NCBI RefSeq assembly: GCF_009755665.1
Contig: NZ_CP046622.1
Location: 4,650,001-4,714,000 of the forward strand
Origin: Variovorax paradoxus
Lineage (GTDB): Bacteria; Pseudomonadota; Gammaproteobacteria; Burkholderiales; Burkholderiaceae_C
DNA: 64,000 bases
Direction: 5' to 3'
The position numbers and the translations under genes were made by a program. The notes beneath the pieces are model-generated. The model ran no database searches. It was not told where the DNA came from and saw nothing but the letters and a program-made list of their open reading frames with translations. This document shows positions 55,353-64,000 of the stretch, piece after piece (the first letter of the stretch is position 1; the number at the start of each line of letters is the position of its first letter).

Positions 55353-56840
55353 ATGCTGAATCGTCGCACCCTCCTTGCCACCGCCGGCGCCACCGTTGCC
55401 CTGGCCACTCCTGTCGCCGGCATGGCGCAGGGTCGGAAGGACGCCATCGTGATCGGCATGGCGCTGGAGCCGCCGGGGCTCGACCCCACTGCGGGTGCCG
55501 CGGCCGCGATTGGGGAAGTGGTGCACTACAACATCCTCGAGACGCTCACCAAGATCAACGTCGACGGCAACGTCACGCCTCTGCTGGCCGAGAGCTGGGA
55601 AGTCTCGCCCGACCTGAAGACCTACACCTTCAAGCTCAAGCGCGGCGTCAAGTACCAGAACGGCGAGCCCTTCAACGCCAACACCGTGAAGTTCGCCTTC
55701 GACCGCGCGGGCGGCGAGAAGAGCACCAACAAGGACAAGCGCACCTTCGCAAACCTGAGCACGCAGGTGGTCGACGACTACACCGTGGTCATCATCAACA
55801 AGGAAATCGACCCCGACCTGCCCTTTGTGCTGGGCCAGGCCACGGCGGTGATCGTCGAGCCCAAGAGCGCCGACACCAATGCCACCAAGCCGGTGGGCAC
55901 CGGCCCCTACAAGCTCGACAACTGGGCCAAGGGCTCGTCGATCACGCTGAGCAAGTGGGACGGCTTTCGCAGCCCCGGCAACGCGAAGATCAACAAGGTC
56001 ACGTTCCGCTTCATTGCCGATGCCGCCGCGCAGGCTGCATCGCTGCTGGCAGGCGATGTCGATGTGTTCACGCGCATCGGCACGCGCGTGGTGCCGCAGT
56101 TCAAGAACAACCCTCAGTTCCAGACCATCCTGGCCGGCTCGCGCGCCAAGACCATTCTTTCGATCAACAACAAGAAGAAGCCGCTGGACGACGTGCGCGT
56201 GCGCCGCGCGATCCTCGCGGCCATCGACCGCAAGGCCGTGATCGAAGGCGCGGCGGACGGCTTCGGCGTGCCGATCGGCAGCCACTATGTGCCGGGCGCC
56301 GCCGGCTATGTCGACACCACCGCCGTCAACCCGTTCGACGTGGAGAAAGCGAAGAAGCTGCTCGCCGAAGCCGGCGTGAAGACGCCGCTCGAACTCACCA
56401 TGACTCTGCCGCCGCCGCCCTATGCGCGCCAGGGCGGCGAAGTGATCGTGGCCCAGCTGGCCAAGATCGGCATCACCGTGAAGGTGCAGAACGTCGAGTG
56501 GGCCCAGTGGCTCAGCGGCACCTACGGCAACAAGGACTACGACCTGTCGATCGTGTCGCACGTGGAACCCTTCGACCTCGGCAACTACGCCAAGGCCGAC
56601 TACTACTGGGGCTACCAGTCGAAGGCCTTCAACACGCTGTTCGACAAGATCAAGTCCACGGGCAATGCGGCCGAACGCGGCAAACTGCTCGGCGAGGCGC
56701 AGAAGATGCTGGCCGCCGATGCGGCCAACGGCTTCCTGTATCAGCCGCAGTTCCCGACCATCGCGAAGAAGAACGTCAAGGGCCTCTGGAAGGAAAACCC
56801 GATCTTCGTGAACGACCTGTCGGCGCTGTCGTGGGGATGA
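55353..56840 (+). CDS. ABC transporter substrate-binding protein (SBP family 5)
   Basis: The 495-residue periplasmic binding protein has an RR-containing signal peptide (MLNRRTLLATAGATVALATP) and typical DppA/OppA features (LEPPGLDPTAGAAAAIGEVV; LLAESWEVSPDLKTYTFKLK; RGVKYQNGEPFNANTVKFAF). It presumably selects the importer's substrate, perhaps a peptide or amide given the amidase directly downstream. CCGGAG lies eleven bases upstream of ATG 55353. About 260 bp separate it from the ATPase gene. Confidence 0.94.
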   Translation: MLNRRTLLATAGATVALATPVAGMAQGRKDAIVIGMALEPPGLDPTAGAAAAIGEVVHYNILETLTKINVDGNVTPLLAESWEVSPDLKTYTFKLKRGVKYQNGEPFNANTVKFAFDRAGGEKSTNKDKRTFANLSTQVVDDYTVVIINKEIDPDLPFVLGQATAVIVEPKSADTNATKPVGTGPYKLDNWAKGSSITLSKWDGFRSPGNAKINKVTFRFIADAAAQAASLLAGDVDVFTRIGTRVVPQFKNNPQFQTILAGSRAKTILSINNKKKPLDDVRVRRAILAAIDRKAVIEGAADGFGVPIGSHYVPGAAGYVDTTAVNPFDVEKAKKLLAEAGVKTPLELTMTLPPPPYARQGGEVIVAQLAKIGITVKVQNVEWAQWLSGTYGNKDYDLSIVSHVEPFDLGNYAKADYYWGYQSKAFNTLFDKIKSTGNAAERGKLLGEAQKMLAADAANGFLYQPQFPTIAKKNVKGLWKENPIFVNDLSALSWG

Positions 56841-58258
56841 GCACGGACGTGTCTTCTCCTTCCTCTGCATTGAACGACCTTTCCGCCCAGGAGCTCTCCG
56901 CCGCCTACCGCGACAAGCGGCTGTCGCCGGTCGAGGTGACGCAGGCCGTCATCGCGCACATCGAGCGCTGGGAATCGAAGCTGCAGGCCACCTGGCTCTT
57001 CAGGCCAGAAGCCGCGCTCGAACAGGCGCGCGCTTCGGAAGCGCGCTGGCAGCGCGGCGAAGCGCTGAGCCCGCTCGACGGCGTTCCCGCCACCATCAAG
57101 GAAAACATCGCCACGCGCGGCGACCCGATGCCGGCGGGCACCGCCGCCGTCGACTTGAAGCCTGCCACCGCCGATGCACCGCCGGCCGCGCGGCTGAAGG
57201 AAGCCGGCGCGGTGATCGTCAGCAAAACCACGATGCCGGACTACGGCATGCTGTCTTCGGGGCTTTCGAGCTTTCACAAGCTGGCGCGCAATCCGTGGGA
57301 CCTGAGCAAGACTCCGGGCGGCTCCAGCGCGGGCGCAGGCGCAGCGGCTGCCGCGGGCTACGGCCCGCTGCACATCGGCACCGACATCGGCGGCTCACTG
57401 CGGCTGCCCGCAAGCTGGTGCGGCATCTTCACGCTGAAGCCGAGCCTGGGCCGCATTCCCATCGATCCACCATACATGGGGCGCGCCGCGGGCCCCATGA
57501 CCCGCAGCGTGGCCGATGCCGCGCTGATGATGCAGGTGCTCTCCAAGCCCGATGCGCGCGACAGCATGAGCCTGCCGCCGCAAGACATCGATTGGGCAAG
57601 CTTCGATGTCACGCCCGACCACTTGCGCGGGCTGCGCATCGGGCTGCTGCTCGACGCGGGCTGCGGCCTGGCAGTGGAGCCCGAGATCGAAGCGGCGGTC
57701 GAGCGTGCGGCCCGCCTGTTCGAGAAGGCCGGAGCCATTGTCGAAACCATGCAGCCTTTCATGTCGCAGGCCATGCTCGACGGCATGGACCATTTGTGGC
57801 GCATGCGCTCGCTGGTGGACATGAAGGCCCTGCGCGCCGACCAGCGCGCCAAGGTGCTGCCCTACATTCGCGAGTGGGCCGAGAGCGCGGCCGAGTTCAG
57901 CGGCGAACATGTGTTCCGCGGCTTCAGCCAGTTCCATGCAACGCGCGTGGCGGCGGTGCAGGCCTGTGCACGGTTCGACTATGTGATCTCGCCGGTGTCG
58001 CCCAACATGCCCGCGGCCGCGGAAGCGCCCTCACCGACCAACGACCCACTGCGGCCGCTGGAGCACATCGGTTTCACTGTCCCGTTCAACATGTCGGAGC
58101 AGCCGGCGTCTTCAGTGAACTGCGGGTACTCGGCGAGCGGACTGCCGATCGGGCTGCAGATTGCCGGGAAGCGTTTCGACGATCTCGGCGTGCTGCGCGT
58201 GTCGCGTGCGTTCGAGCAGATTCGGGAGCCGCAGCGGGCCTGGCCTGTTCTGCCGTAG
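56837..58258 (+). CDS. Amidase (amidase-signature family)
   Basis: The 473-residue enzyme has the Ser-cisSer-Lys triad of the amidase signature family: Lys in PATIKENIATRGDP, cis-Ser in TPGGSSAGAGAAAAAG and nucleophile Ser in GTDIGGSLRLPASWCG. It hydrolyses amides to acid and ammonia; the substrate is unknown. ATG 56837 overlaps the binding-protein stop (ATGA), so it belongs to the transporter operon and probably processes the imported compound. Confidence 0.93.
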   Translation: MSTDVSSPSSALNDLSAQELSAAYRDKRLSPVEVTQAVIAHIERWESKLQATWLFRPEAALEQARASEARWQRGEALSPLDGVPATIKENIATRGDPMPAGTAAVDLKPATADAPPAARLKEAGAVIVSKTTMPDYGMLSSGLSSFHKLARNPWDLSKTPGGSSAGAGAAAAAGYGPLHIGTDIGGSLRLPASWCGIFTLKPSLGRIPIDPPYMGRAAGPMTRSVADAALMMQVLSKPDARDSMSLPPQDIDWASFDVTPDHLRGLRIGLLLDAGCGLAVEPEIEAAVERAARLFEKAGAIVETMQPFMSQAMLDGMDHLWRMRSLVDMKALRADQRAKVLPYIREWAESAAEFSGEHVFRGFSQFHATRVAAVQACARFDYVISPVSPNMPAAAEAPSPTNDPLRPLEHIGFTVPFNMSEQPASSVNCGYSASGLPIGLQIAGKRFDDLGVLRVSRAFEQIREPQRAWPVLP

Positions 58259-58297
58259 CAGTTTTGCCGTCGCCGTTCAGGGCGCTCACCCGCCGAC

Positions 58298-58514
58298 GGG
58301 GTACCTTTCTCCGCGAATGTTCCCCGGCCTGCGGCCTCCTCCTTTATTTCGCTGCGCAAGGCACCCCATCGACGTGTGCGTGATGAACGGCGGTCGTTGA
58401 TCGCAGGATCAATAGCAGCGTGCCCTGGTGCATAGGGCATCGGGTGCTCCCCGCAGCGAAATAAAGGAGGAGGGGCGCAGCCCCGGGGGACATTCGCGGA
58501 GGGGAGTACCCGGT
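58298..58514. repeat. Long inverted-repeat element after the amidase operon
   Basis: Two arms of about 70 bp face each other across about 65 bp: 58298-58371 and 58438-58514. They share the core ctcctcctttatttcgctgc (reverse-complemented in the right arm) and the tccgcgaatg block. Each arm has its own small palindrome, GGCC-tgc-GGCC on the left and GGGGC-tgc-GCCCC on the right, with compensating differences. It could be an intergenic repeat family (REP/MITE-like) or a transcription terminator. No transposase is present. Confidence 0.75.
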
Positions 58515-58564
58515 GGCCTTTGCACAAGCCCTGAATAGCGGCACCCAAAAAAACGCCCGACGAA

Positions 58565-59191
58565 TCAAGTCGCAGCGTACCGCCCCGGCTTGTGATTGAT
58601 CCATAAGAAAAGCCCCATCACCACAGCGGCCAGCACCGACCAGCCCACGCGCTGCGGCGGAATCACGAACAGTGCCAGCAGCACCACCGTGCAGTCGATA
58701 CCGATCTGCACCTTGCCGGCAGGCCAGCCGCGCTTCTCTTGCAGGTACAGCGTCAGCACCGTCGCACCACCCAGGCTCGCGCGGTGTCGGGCGAGAAACA
58801 GACATCCGGTGCCCAGCAGCAATCCACCGAGCACGGCCGCGAAGGCTGGGTGCAGCGAATCGATGGAGATGTAGCGAGGCGCCCAGTCGGTCATGACCGA
58901 AAGCAGTGCAATGGCGGAGAAGGTCTTGATGGTGAAGGCCCGCCCCATGTGGCGCCATGCGAACCAATAGAACGGCAAGTTGACCAGGAAGAACAGTTTG
59001 CCGAAGCTCACCCCGGTGGCGTAGTGCAAGAGAAACGCAACGCCTGCCGTGCCGCCCGTGAGCAGGCCCGCCTGGCCGAACAGCATCATGGCAATGGCAA
59101 CGAACAAGGTGCCTGAAAAGATGGCCTGTGCGTCGTCGAAACGGGAGTGCCGCAAAAAGTCCGCCGGGGTTCTGGGTTGTGGCGCGCTCAT
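58565..59191 (-). CDS. YitT-family membrane protein
   Basis: The 208-residue protein has about five membrane segments (IFSGTLFVAIAMMLFGQ; LFFLVNLPFYWFAWR; FAAVLGGLLLGTGCLFLAR; VGWSVLAAVVMGLFLWI) and the conserved GLLTGGTAGVAFLLHYATG and ASLGGATVLTLYL patterns of the YitT/DUF161 family. Function in the family is poorly known. ATG 59191 starts after a basic N-terminus. Confidence 0.88.
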   Translation of the reverse strand: MSAPQPRTPADFLRHSRFDDAQAIFSGTLFVAIAMMLFGQAGLLTGGTAGVAFLLHYATGVSFGKLFFLVNLPFYWFAWRHMGRAFTIKTFSAIALLSVMTDWAPRYISIDSLHPAFAAVLGGLLLGTGCLFLARHRASLGGATVLTLYLQEKRGWPAGKVQIGIDCTVVLLALFVIPPQRVGWSVLAAVVMGLFLWINHKPGRYAAT

Positions 59192-59234
59192 GTCAGGCAG
59201 CTTGACGCAAGTCCCGCGCCACCTCTAGGTGGTG

Positions 59235-60104
59235 TCATACCAGGTGGGTCGCCAGCATTTCCCGGGCCCGGGTCACAAACTCCGTCTCGCCCCGGCGGCC
59301 TGGCAAGAATTGAAATGCAACCCGGGGCAGCGCCGGCAATCCGTGCGGCGGCACCAGCCGCCCCACGCCATCGCACACGGCAGACTCGTTCAGGCACGCC
59401 ACCCCGAGCCCGGCGGCCAGCGCCGACTGCAATCCCGCCACGCCCGACGCCACATGCGCCAGCACATACGGCACCTTGCGCCGCCGAAGCAGCGCCACGG
59501 TGTACTGATGCAACGAGCAGGTGTCCGGCAAGGCCAGCAGCCGAAGCGGCTCGCCCTTGGCCAGCCGCATGCCGGCTGCGCCAAGCCACACGAGCGATTC
59601 GCGGCGTATTGCCGGCACCTTTGGGCCCTGCTCCGGCGAAGAGGCCGCACCTGAGATATTCATCGCCAGCCCCACGTCGAATTCGCCGTTCGAATAAGCC
59701 GCCCGCAACGCGTCGCTCTTCAGGATGCTCACGTTCAGCCGCACCTGCGGATAGCTCCTGCCAAGCCGTGCCAGCAGCTGAGTCAGATCGCCGGGCCGAA
59801 AGTAGTCGGTCACGGCAAGCCGCAGCTCGCCCTGCAAGGTTTCGCCGTGCAGGTTGCGAAAGGCCTCGTCGCTGAGCGCGAGGATGCGGCGCGCATAGGC
59901 CAGCAGCCGCGTGCCCGCCTCGGTCGGCGCCACGCCGCTCTTGCTGCGCGTGAGCAATGACTGCCCTGCCCGCTCCTCGAGCTTGCGGATCTGCTCGCTC
60001 ACCGATGACTGCGAAAGAAAAACGCGCGGCGCGGCCGCCGTGAGGCTGCCGGCGTCGATCACCGCGGCCAGCGTGCGAAGCTGTTCCAGGTCGAATGTCT
60101 GCAT
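59235..60104 (-). CDS. LysR-family transcriptional regulator
   Basis: The 289-residue regulator has the LysR helix-turn-helix (LEQLRTLAAVIDAGSLTAAA; SQSSVSEQIRKLEERAGQSL) and an effector-binding domain (GELRLAVTDYFRPGDLTQLL). It is divergent from the tautomerase gene, with the 108-bp gap carrying a small TCGG-taat-CCGA palindrome at 60116-60127, so it probably controls that gene and itself. Confidence 0.93.
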   Translation of the reverse strand: MQTFDLEQLRTLAAVIDAGSLTAAAPRVFLSQSSVSEQIRKLEERAGQSLLTRSKSGVAPTEAGTRLLAYARRILALSDEAFRNLHGETLQGELRLAVTDYFRPGDLTQLLARLGRSYPQVRLNVSILKSDALRAAYSNGEFDVGLAMNISGAASSPEQGPKVPAIRRESLVWLGAAGMRLAKGEPLRLLALPDTCSLHQYTVALLRRRKVPYVLAHVASGVAGLQSALAAGLGVACLNESAVCDGVGRLVPPHGLPALPRVAFQFLPGRRGETEFVTRAREMLATHLV

Positions 60105-60115
60105 GGCTTATCCAT

Positions 60116-60127
60116 TCGGTAATCCGA
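60116..60127. promoter_or_regulatory. Candidate LysR operator
   Basis: TCGG-taat-CCGA lies in the divergent intergenic space, 12 bases from the LysR start codon. It is a short palindrome only; the classic T-N11-A context is not convincing. Confidence 0.3.
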
Positions 60128-60212
60128 TGATTGCCATCATATCTTCCCGCTTTTCCGATGGAACCACAATGACCAGAATAGCCCCATCGTTCACTCATTC
60201 ACGGAGTTCCAA

Positions 60213-60611
60213 ATGCCCCATATCGTTGTTCATCTCTCGGGCGAGCCCGATGCCGATCTCACCCGCAAGACCGTCGACACGGTCGCCGAGCTCACCCAGA
60301 GCGTGCTCGGCAAGCAGTTGCCGGTGATCGCCATCACGGTGCAGTACATCGCCGCCGACACGTGGTTCATCGGCGGGCAGTCTCTGGCCTCCCTTGGCAA
60401 GTCGGCGTTTCACCTGGACATCAGCGTCACGGACGAAACCAACACCAAGGCGGAAAAGGCGCGCTACCTGCGCGAAGTGCATGCCGCCATGGCAAGGCTG
60501 CGGCCGAACCTGCACGAGGTGTCGTACATCCACGTGATCGACGCCCGCGGCGCGGCCTACGGCTACGGCGGAAAGACGCAGGAGTACCGCCACCAGCAAG
60601 CGGGCGTTTGA
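60213..60611 (+). CDS. Tautomerase-family protein
   Basis: The 132-residue protein begins MPHIVVHLSGEP; removal of Met exposes Pro1, the catalytic base of the tautomerase superfamily. VQYIAADTWFIGGQSLAS and the C-terminal segment resemble the longer MIF-like/tautomerase_3 group, about twice the length of 4-oxalocrotonate tautomerase. ACGGAG precedes the ATG. It is controlled presumably by the divergent LysR gene. Confidence 0.85.
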   Translation: MPHIVVHLSGEPDADLTRKTVDTVAELTQSVLGKQLPVIAITVQYIAADTWFIGGQSLASLGKSAFHLDISVTDETNTKAEKARYLREVHAAMARLRPNLHEVSYIHVIDARGAAYGYGGKTQEYRHQQAGV

Positions 60612-60642
60612 AGCTTGCGGCGGGGCATGGCACCATCCGGCC

Positions 60643-62001
60643 ATGCCTTCCGCAACCCTGCATGCCGACAGCTTCGGCAACCCGCTCACGCTCGACGATG
60701 CCGCCAGCCTGCCGCTTCTCGACGACTTCGTCATGGGCTTCGTTTCGACCGAGGCGCGTGCGGTCAACCTGCTGGCCTTGGCCGGCAGCGACTCGAGCCC
60801 CCTCGTCCAGGCCTATTGCGCAACGCTCCACCTCTTCGCCGAGTCGCGCGATGCCGCGGCCAATGCGCGCCCCTATCTCGCCAAGGCCTGCGCCACATCC
60901 TCCCGTGCCACGCAGCGCGAGCAACGTTACGTCGCAGCGATAGAGGCCTGGGCCGACGGCGACATCACCAGGGCCATTGCACTGCATACGGAACAGGCGC
61001 GCGAGTACCCGCGCGACCTCGTGTCGCTGAAGCTGGGGCAATACCACTGCTTCAATACTGGCGACTGCCCCGGCATGCTCCGGCTAGCACTTGCCGCATT
61101 GCCTGCCGCGTCCGACGTGCCTTACGTTCACGGCATGGCGGCCTTCGGCTACGAGCAGTGCCACCTGATGCGCGATGCCGAGGCCAGCGCGCGCCGCGCC
61201 ATCGGCATGTGCCGCAAGGAGCCGTGGGCGCACCATGCGCTGGCGCATGTGATGCTCACCGAAGGCCGGCTTTCCGAGGGCTTGGCGTTCATGCAGGGCG
61301 TGAGCGACACCTGGACCGGGCTCAATTCGTTCATGGTGACGCACAACTGGTGGCACGTGGCCCTGTTCCTCATCGAGCTCGGGCGCGATGCCGAGGCGCT
61401 TGCGGTGTACGACCGTGAGGTGTGGGGCGTAGCCAAGGACTACTCGCAGGACCAGATCGGCGCGGTCTCGCTGCTGGCGCGCTTCGAGCTTGCGGGTATC
61501 GATGTCGGCACACGGTGGAGCGACGTGGGCCACTACCTCGTTCAGCGCCAGTCAGACCATGTGCTGCCCTTTCTCGACCTGCAGTACCTCTATGGCCTGG
61601 CCCGCGCGGGTCGGCCCGAAGCGGATGCGCTGCTGCGCAACATCGAGGCGTTCGCGCCGCGCGCACCCGCCTCGACCCGGGCGGCGTGGCAGCACGTGTG
61701 CGTGCCGGCCGCTCGCGGGCTCATTGCCCATGCACGAGGAGACTTCGCCTCGGCCATCGACGGGCTCGGCAGCGCCTTGCCTCGCCTCATCGAGATCGGC
61801 GGTAGCCATGCGCAGCGCGACCTGTTCGAGCAGGTGTACCTCGACGCGCTCGTGCGTGCCGACACCGAAGCCACGCTCACGGGGGCGCAGGGCATCCTGC
61901 AGCAGCAGCTCAATGGCCAACCCGAATCGCTGCGGCTGCGGCGGCAGGCCGGCGATGTGTATGCGCGGCTTGGGCTCGGAGAACTGGCTTCTCGCCTCTG
62001 A
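60643..62001 (+). CDS. TPR38-like tetratricopeptide protein
   Basis: The 452-residue protein is helical throughout and resembles the tetratricopeptide repeat protein 38 family (LDDAASLPLLDDFVMGFVST at the start; LASLKL-type helices; LNSFMVTHNWWHVALFLIEL). No signal peptide or membrane segment is seen, so it is cytosolic. It lies 31 bp after the tautomerase gene. The function is unknown. Confidence 0.82.
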   Translation: MPSATLHADSFGNPLTLDDAASLPLLDDFVMGFVSTEARAVNLLALAGSDSSPLVQAYCATLHLFAESRDAAANARPYLAKACATSSRATQREQRYVAAIEAWADGDITRAIALHTEQAREYPRDLVSLKLGQYHCFNTGDCPGMLRLALAALPAASDVPYVHGMAAFGYEQCHLMRDAEASARRAIGMCRKEPWAHHALAHVMLTEGRLSEGLAFMQGVSDTWTGLNSFMVTHNWWHVALFLIELGRDAEALAVYDREVWGVAKDYSQDQIGAVSLLARFELAGIDVGTRWSDVGHYLVQRQSDHVLPFLDLQYLYGLARAGRPEADALLRNIEAFAPRAPASTRAAWQHVCVPAARGLIAHARGDFASAIDGLGSALPRLIEIGGSHAQRDLFEQVYLDALVRADTEATLTGAQGILQQQLNGQPESLRLRRQAGDVYARLGLGELASRL

Positions 62002-62056
62002 GAAATGAAAAAACCGGCAGCTGCACCTCGCTCGAAGAGGCGCGGCCTTTCGCTGT

Positions 62057-62749
62057 TCAGCTCTTCTCGAGGTGCCGCCGCTGGTCGTACACCGGCTGCG
62101 GTGGCAGGTCGGCAAGATGCCGCGTGTCGGCCCAGTCGACGATCTCGATCGCGTCGGGCATGGCGGGCTCGGCAATGCGGATGCGGTTGAAGCCCGCATT
62201 GGGAATGTCGCTCTGCCGCGGCCCGCTGAGGCTGAGGCCGCGCGCGGTGCGCCACACCATGTCGAGCACGCCGCCGTGGGTGACGACCACGAGGCGTTGG
62301 CCGCGGTAGGTGGCTGCGAGGTTGCCCAGGGCCGCGACGATGCGCGTGTGGAATTCGCGTGCCGACTCGCCCTCGGGCATGGCGTGGTCCTCGCGGAACT
62401 GCAGCCACTCTTCCCATGCCCTGGGGTGCAGGGCTTGTATTTCGTCGGCCCGCATGCCCTCGACCACGCCGAAGTGCTGCTCGCGCAAACTAGCCGAGGT
62501 AACCACCGGCAGCGACAGCTGCAGCGACGCCGGCGCCGCGGTTTGCTGCGCACGAAGGAGGTCGCTGCTGACAATGTGCTGCGCCGTTTCGCCCGCCATC
62601 CGCAAGCCCAGGCGGCGCGCCTGCTCGTGCCCCATGTCGTTGAGCGGCACATCGGCATGCCCCTGGAAACGCAGTTCGCGGTTCCAGGCCGTTTCGCCGT
62701 GGCGGATCAGGATGAGTTCGGTCGCGGAGTCGGGTGTGGGCGTTGGCAT
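62057..62749 (-). CDS. Histidine phosphatase family protein
   Basis: The 230-residue protein has the RHGE motif (LILIRHGETAWNRELRFQGH), the second-half EQHFGVVEGMRADEIQAL and the catalytic second His (LVVVTHGGVLDMVWRTARG). It is like phosphoglycerate-mutase-type phosphatases (CobC/GpmB). ATG 62749 is chosen because upstream codons show no homology. The substrate is not predictable. Confidence 0.93.
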   Translation of the reverse strand: MPTPTPDSATELILIRHGETAWNRELRFQGHADVPLNDMGHEQARRLGLRMAGETAQHIVSSDLLRAQQTAAPASLQLSLPVVTSASLREQHFGVVEGMRADEIQALHPRAWEEWLQFREDHAMPEGESAREFHTRIVAALGNLAATYRGQRLVVVTHGGVLDMVWRTARGLSLSGPRQSDIPNAGFNRIRIAEPAMPDAIEIVDWADTRHLADLPPQPVYDQRRHLEKS

Positions 62750-62781
62750 GGAACGCCCATTCTCCACCGCATGCGCGGCGC

Positions 62782-63423
62782 TCAGAGCCTCGGCGGCACC
62801 ATCTGTTGCATGGCCGCCACCTGCACCGCGAACGGTGCCGCGCCCACGCGTGCCGGCGAAGGCGTGAGAAGCGAGAGCACCCAGGCGATCACCACGCCGC
62901 CGATGATGGCGCAAACCACCACCACTGCCGTGTATGCCAGCGCCTTGTCGGGCGGGCACTTCATGAGCACCGGCAGGCCCACGTAGATCAGGTAGATGCC
63001 GTAGAGCGCCGCGAGCGCGCCCAGGATCGAGAGCGACGGGATCAGGCTGAACACCCCGCCCAGGAAGCTCGCCGTGCTGGCATAGGCCGACAGCTTGAGC
63101 GCGCCGATCTGGCTCTTCGAGCCCTCGAAAGTCGGTGCCAGTGCATCGATGATCAACGCCAGCACAAACACCATGACGAGCGAGAGCACGTAGCCGACGA
63201 CCATGTTCACGAGCCCTGTGACCACGGGCACACGAAAGTTGACGCCGAAGGCGCCGAAGCCGATGACCGACAGGCCGATGAAGCCCGCCACCGCCGGTAT
63301 CAGCGCAAGGATCATCACGTAGTTCTTGTAGAGCGACGCGGTGTCCGCGGGCTCTGCGTCGATGGCGGGCCAGGTGGCCTTGGGTTTGAGCAGGATGTCC
63401 TGCACGCGTTGAACCAGGTTCAT
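62782..63423 (-). CDS. Yip1-family membrane protein
   Basis: The 213-residue protein begins MNLVQRVQDILLKPKATWPA, the usual start of bacterial YIP1 proteins. It has four to five membrane segments (YVMILALIPAVAGFIGLSVI; LVNMVVGYVLSLVMVFVLAL; TAVVVVCAIIGGVVIAWVLS). The function is unknown. Confidence 0.88.
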   Translation of the reverse strand: MNLVQRVQDILLKPKATWPAIDAEPADTASLYKNYVMILALIPAVAGFIGLSVIGFGAFGVNFRVPVVTGLVNMVVGYVLSLVMVFVLALIIDALAPTFEGSKSQIGALKLSAYASTASFLGGVFSLIPSLSILGALAALYGIYLIYVGLPVLMKCPPDKALAYTAVVVVCAIIGGVVIAWVLSLLTPSPARVGAAPFAVQVAAMQQMVPPRL

Positions 63424-63548
63424 TTTCTTGTCCTCGGTATGAAGCGGAAACGCGCGAACCGCAGATCGCGCAGCAATGGAAAGTATGTCGATTCCGCCGC
63501 CGGATGGCTTCTGGCCAAGCAGCCTATGCCGTTACGCCGGAGGGCGCG

Positions 63549-64000
63549 ATGACGCAAAATCCGCTCATGCCACACCTTGTCTTGCTGCCCGGCCTCGCCT
63601 GCGACGAGCGCCTCTGGGAGGCACAGCTTCCCGTTCTTCCGCCCATGTTCGAAGCGCGCGTGAGCGATGCCCACATGCGGCACGACACCATCGAAGACAT
63701 GGCCGCGGCCGTGCTGCGCGAGAACCCCGGCCCGCTGGTGCTGTGCGGCGCATCGATGGGCGGCATGGTCGCCATGGAAGCCGCGCGGCAGGCGCCCGAG
63801 CGCATTGCGGGGCTTGCGCTGCTGGGCACCAACGCCCGGCCCGAGTCGCCAGAGATGTACGAGCTGCGCGAAAGCGCGATCGAGTTGTTCGAGCGCGGCG
63901 AACTGCGCGACGTGATCGAGCCGAATGCCGTCTTCGCGTTCCACCCCGCGCAGGCGGCCGACCAGGAGCTGGTCGAGCGCTACGTCCAGATCGTGCTGGA
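63549..64000 (+). CDS. Alpha/beta hydrolase (C-terminus beyond window)
   Basis: The 150 codons visible from ATG 63549 begin MTQNPLMPHLVLLPGLACDE, and the nucleophile elbow is GASMGG in LVLCGASMGGMVAMEAARQA. The oxyanion region fits alpha/beta-hydrolase lipases/esterases of the LPGLACDERLW type. The catalytic Asp and His would be beyond the edge. The frame is open to the window end. Confidence 0.88.
   Translation, partial: MTQNPLMPHLVLLPGLACDERLWEAQLPVLPPMFEARVSDAHMRHDTIEDMAAAVLRENPGPLVLCGASMGGMVAMEAARQAPERIAGLALLGTNARPESPEMYELRESAIELFERGELRDVIEPNAVFAFHPAQAADQELVERYVQIVL

Overview
The window is chromosomal DNA from a high-GC betaproteobacterium. Codon usage, gene order (lolB–ispE–tRNA-Gln–prs–rplY–pth; hrcA–nadK–recN–rapZ–mutY; rph–rdgB–hemW; yicC–gmk–rpoZ–spoT–greB) and the protein sequences fit the Burkholderiales, most likely Comamonadaceae and probably Variovorax or a close relative. 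This placement is from memory of synteny, not from a search.

Region 1 (1–24.6 kb, all on the minus strand) is an accessory block for giant surface proteins. At the left edge is a TolC-family outer-membrane channel, cut by the window, downstream of a 1408-residue BapA-like adhesin. The adhesin has a BapA prefix-like domain, five almost identical 91-residue repeats and a von Willebrand A domain. Two CRP-like operator palindromes lie upstream of it. After a decayed histidine-kinase fragment comes a second, separate locus, transcribed from 24.5 kb towards 6.7 kb. It encodes a 3648-residue protein with an N-terminal LEPR-XLL-like motif, a DUF4347 domain and many cadherin/VCBS-type repeats. Then follow a TolC-like lipoprotein, a periplasmic HlyD adaptor, a membrane-bound GAF-like/HlyD adaptor, an M50 site-2-protease/HlyD fusion and a small hypothetical protein. 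The genes overlap or are tightly packed. No ABC ATPase is present, so this looks like an export or surface-display system built on an intramembrane metalloprotease in place of the usual type I secretion ATPase. It is the best candidate in the window for an undescribed system.

Region 2 (25–34.7 kb) is core genome: tRNA-Ser, hemW, rdgB, rph, a PP2C phosphatase/Ser-Thr kinase pair, then on the plus strand yicC, gmk, rpoZ and spoT, with greB convergent. Region 3 (34.7–36 kb) holds two small hypothetical genes and two tRNAs (Arg-ACG and a CAT-anticodon tRNA). Region 4 (36–44.5 kb) has hrcA, nadK, recN, rapZ, mutY, a dynamin-like GTPase and mutM. Region 5 (44.5–51.4 kb) has a TPR protein, lolB, ispE, tRNA-Gln, prs, rplY, pth, a coiled DUF4124-like protein and a YfhL-type ferredoxin.

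Region 6 (51.4–58.3 kb) is a complete peptide-type ABC importer operon (two permeases, two ATPases, binding protein) ending in an amidase. It is followed by an inverted-repeat element whose internal hairpins co-vary. Region 7 (58.5–64 kb) has a YitT membrane protein, a LysR regulator divergent from a tautomerase, a TPR38-like protein, a histidine phosphatase, a Yip1 membrane protein and a truncated alpha/beta hydrolase.

Large plus-strand open frames opposite the giant genes are high-GC antisense shadows and are not annotated.
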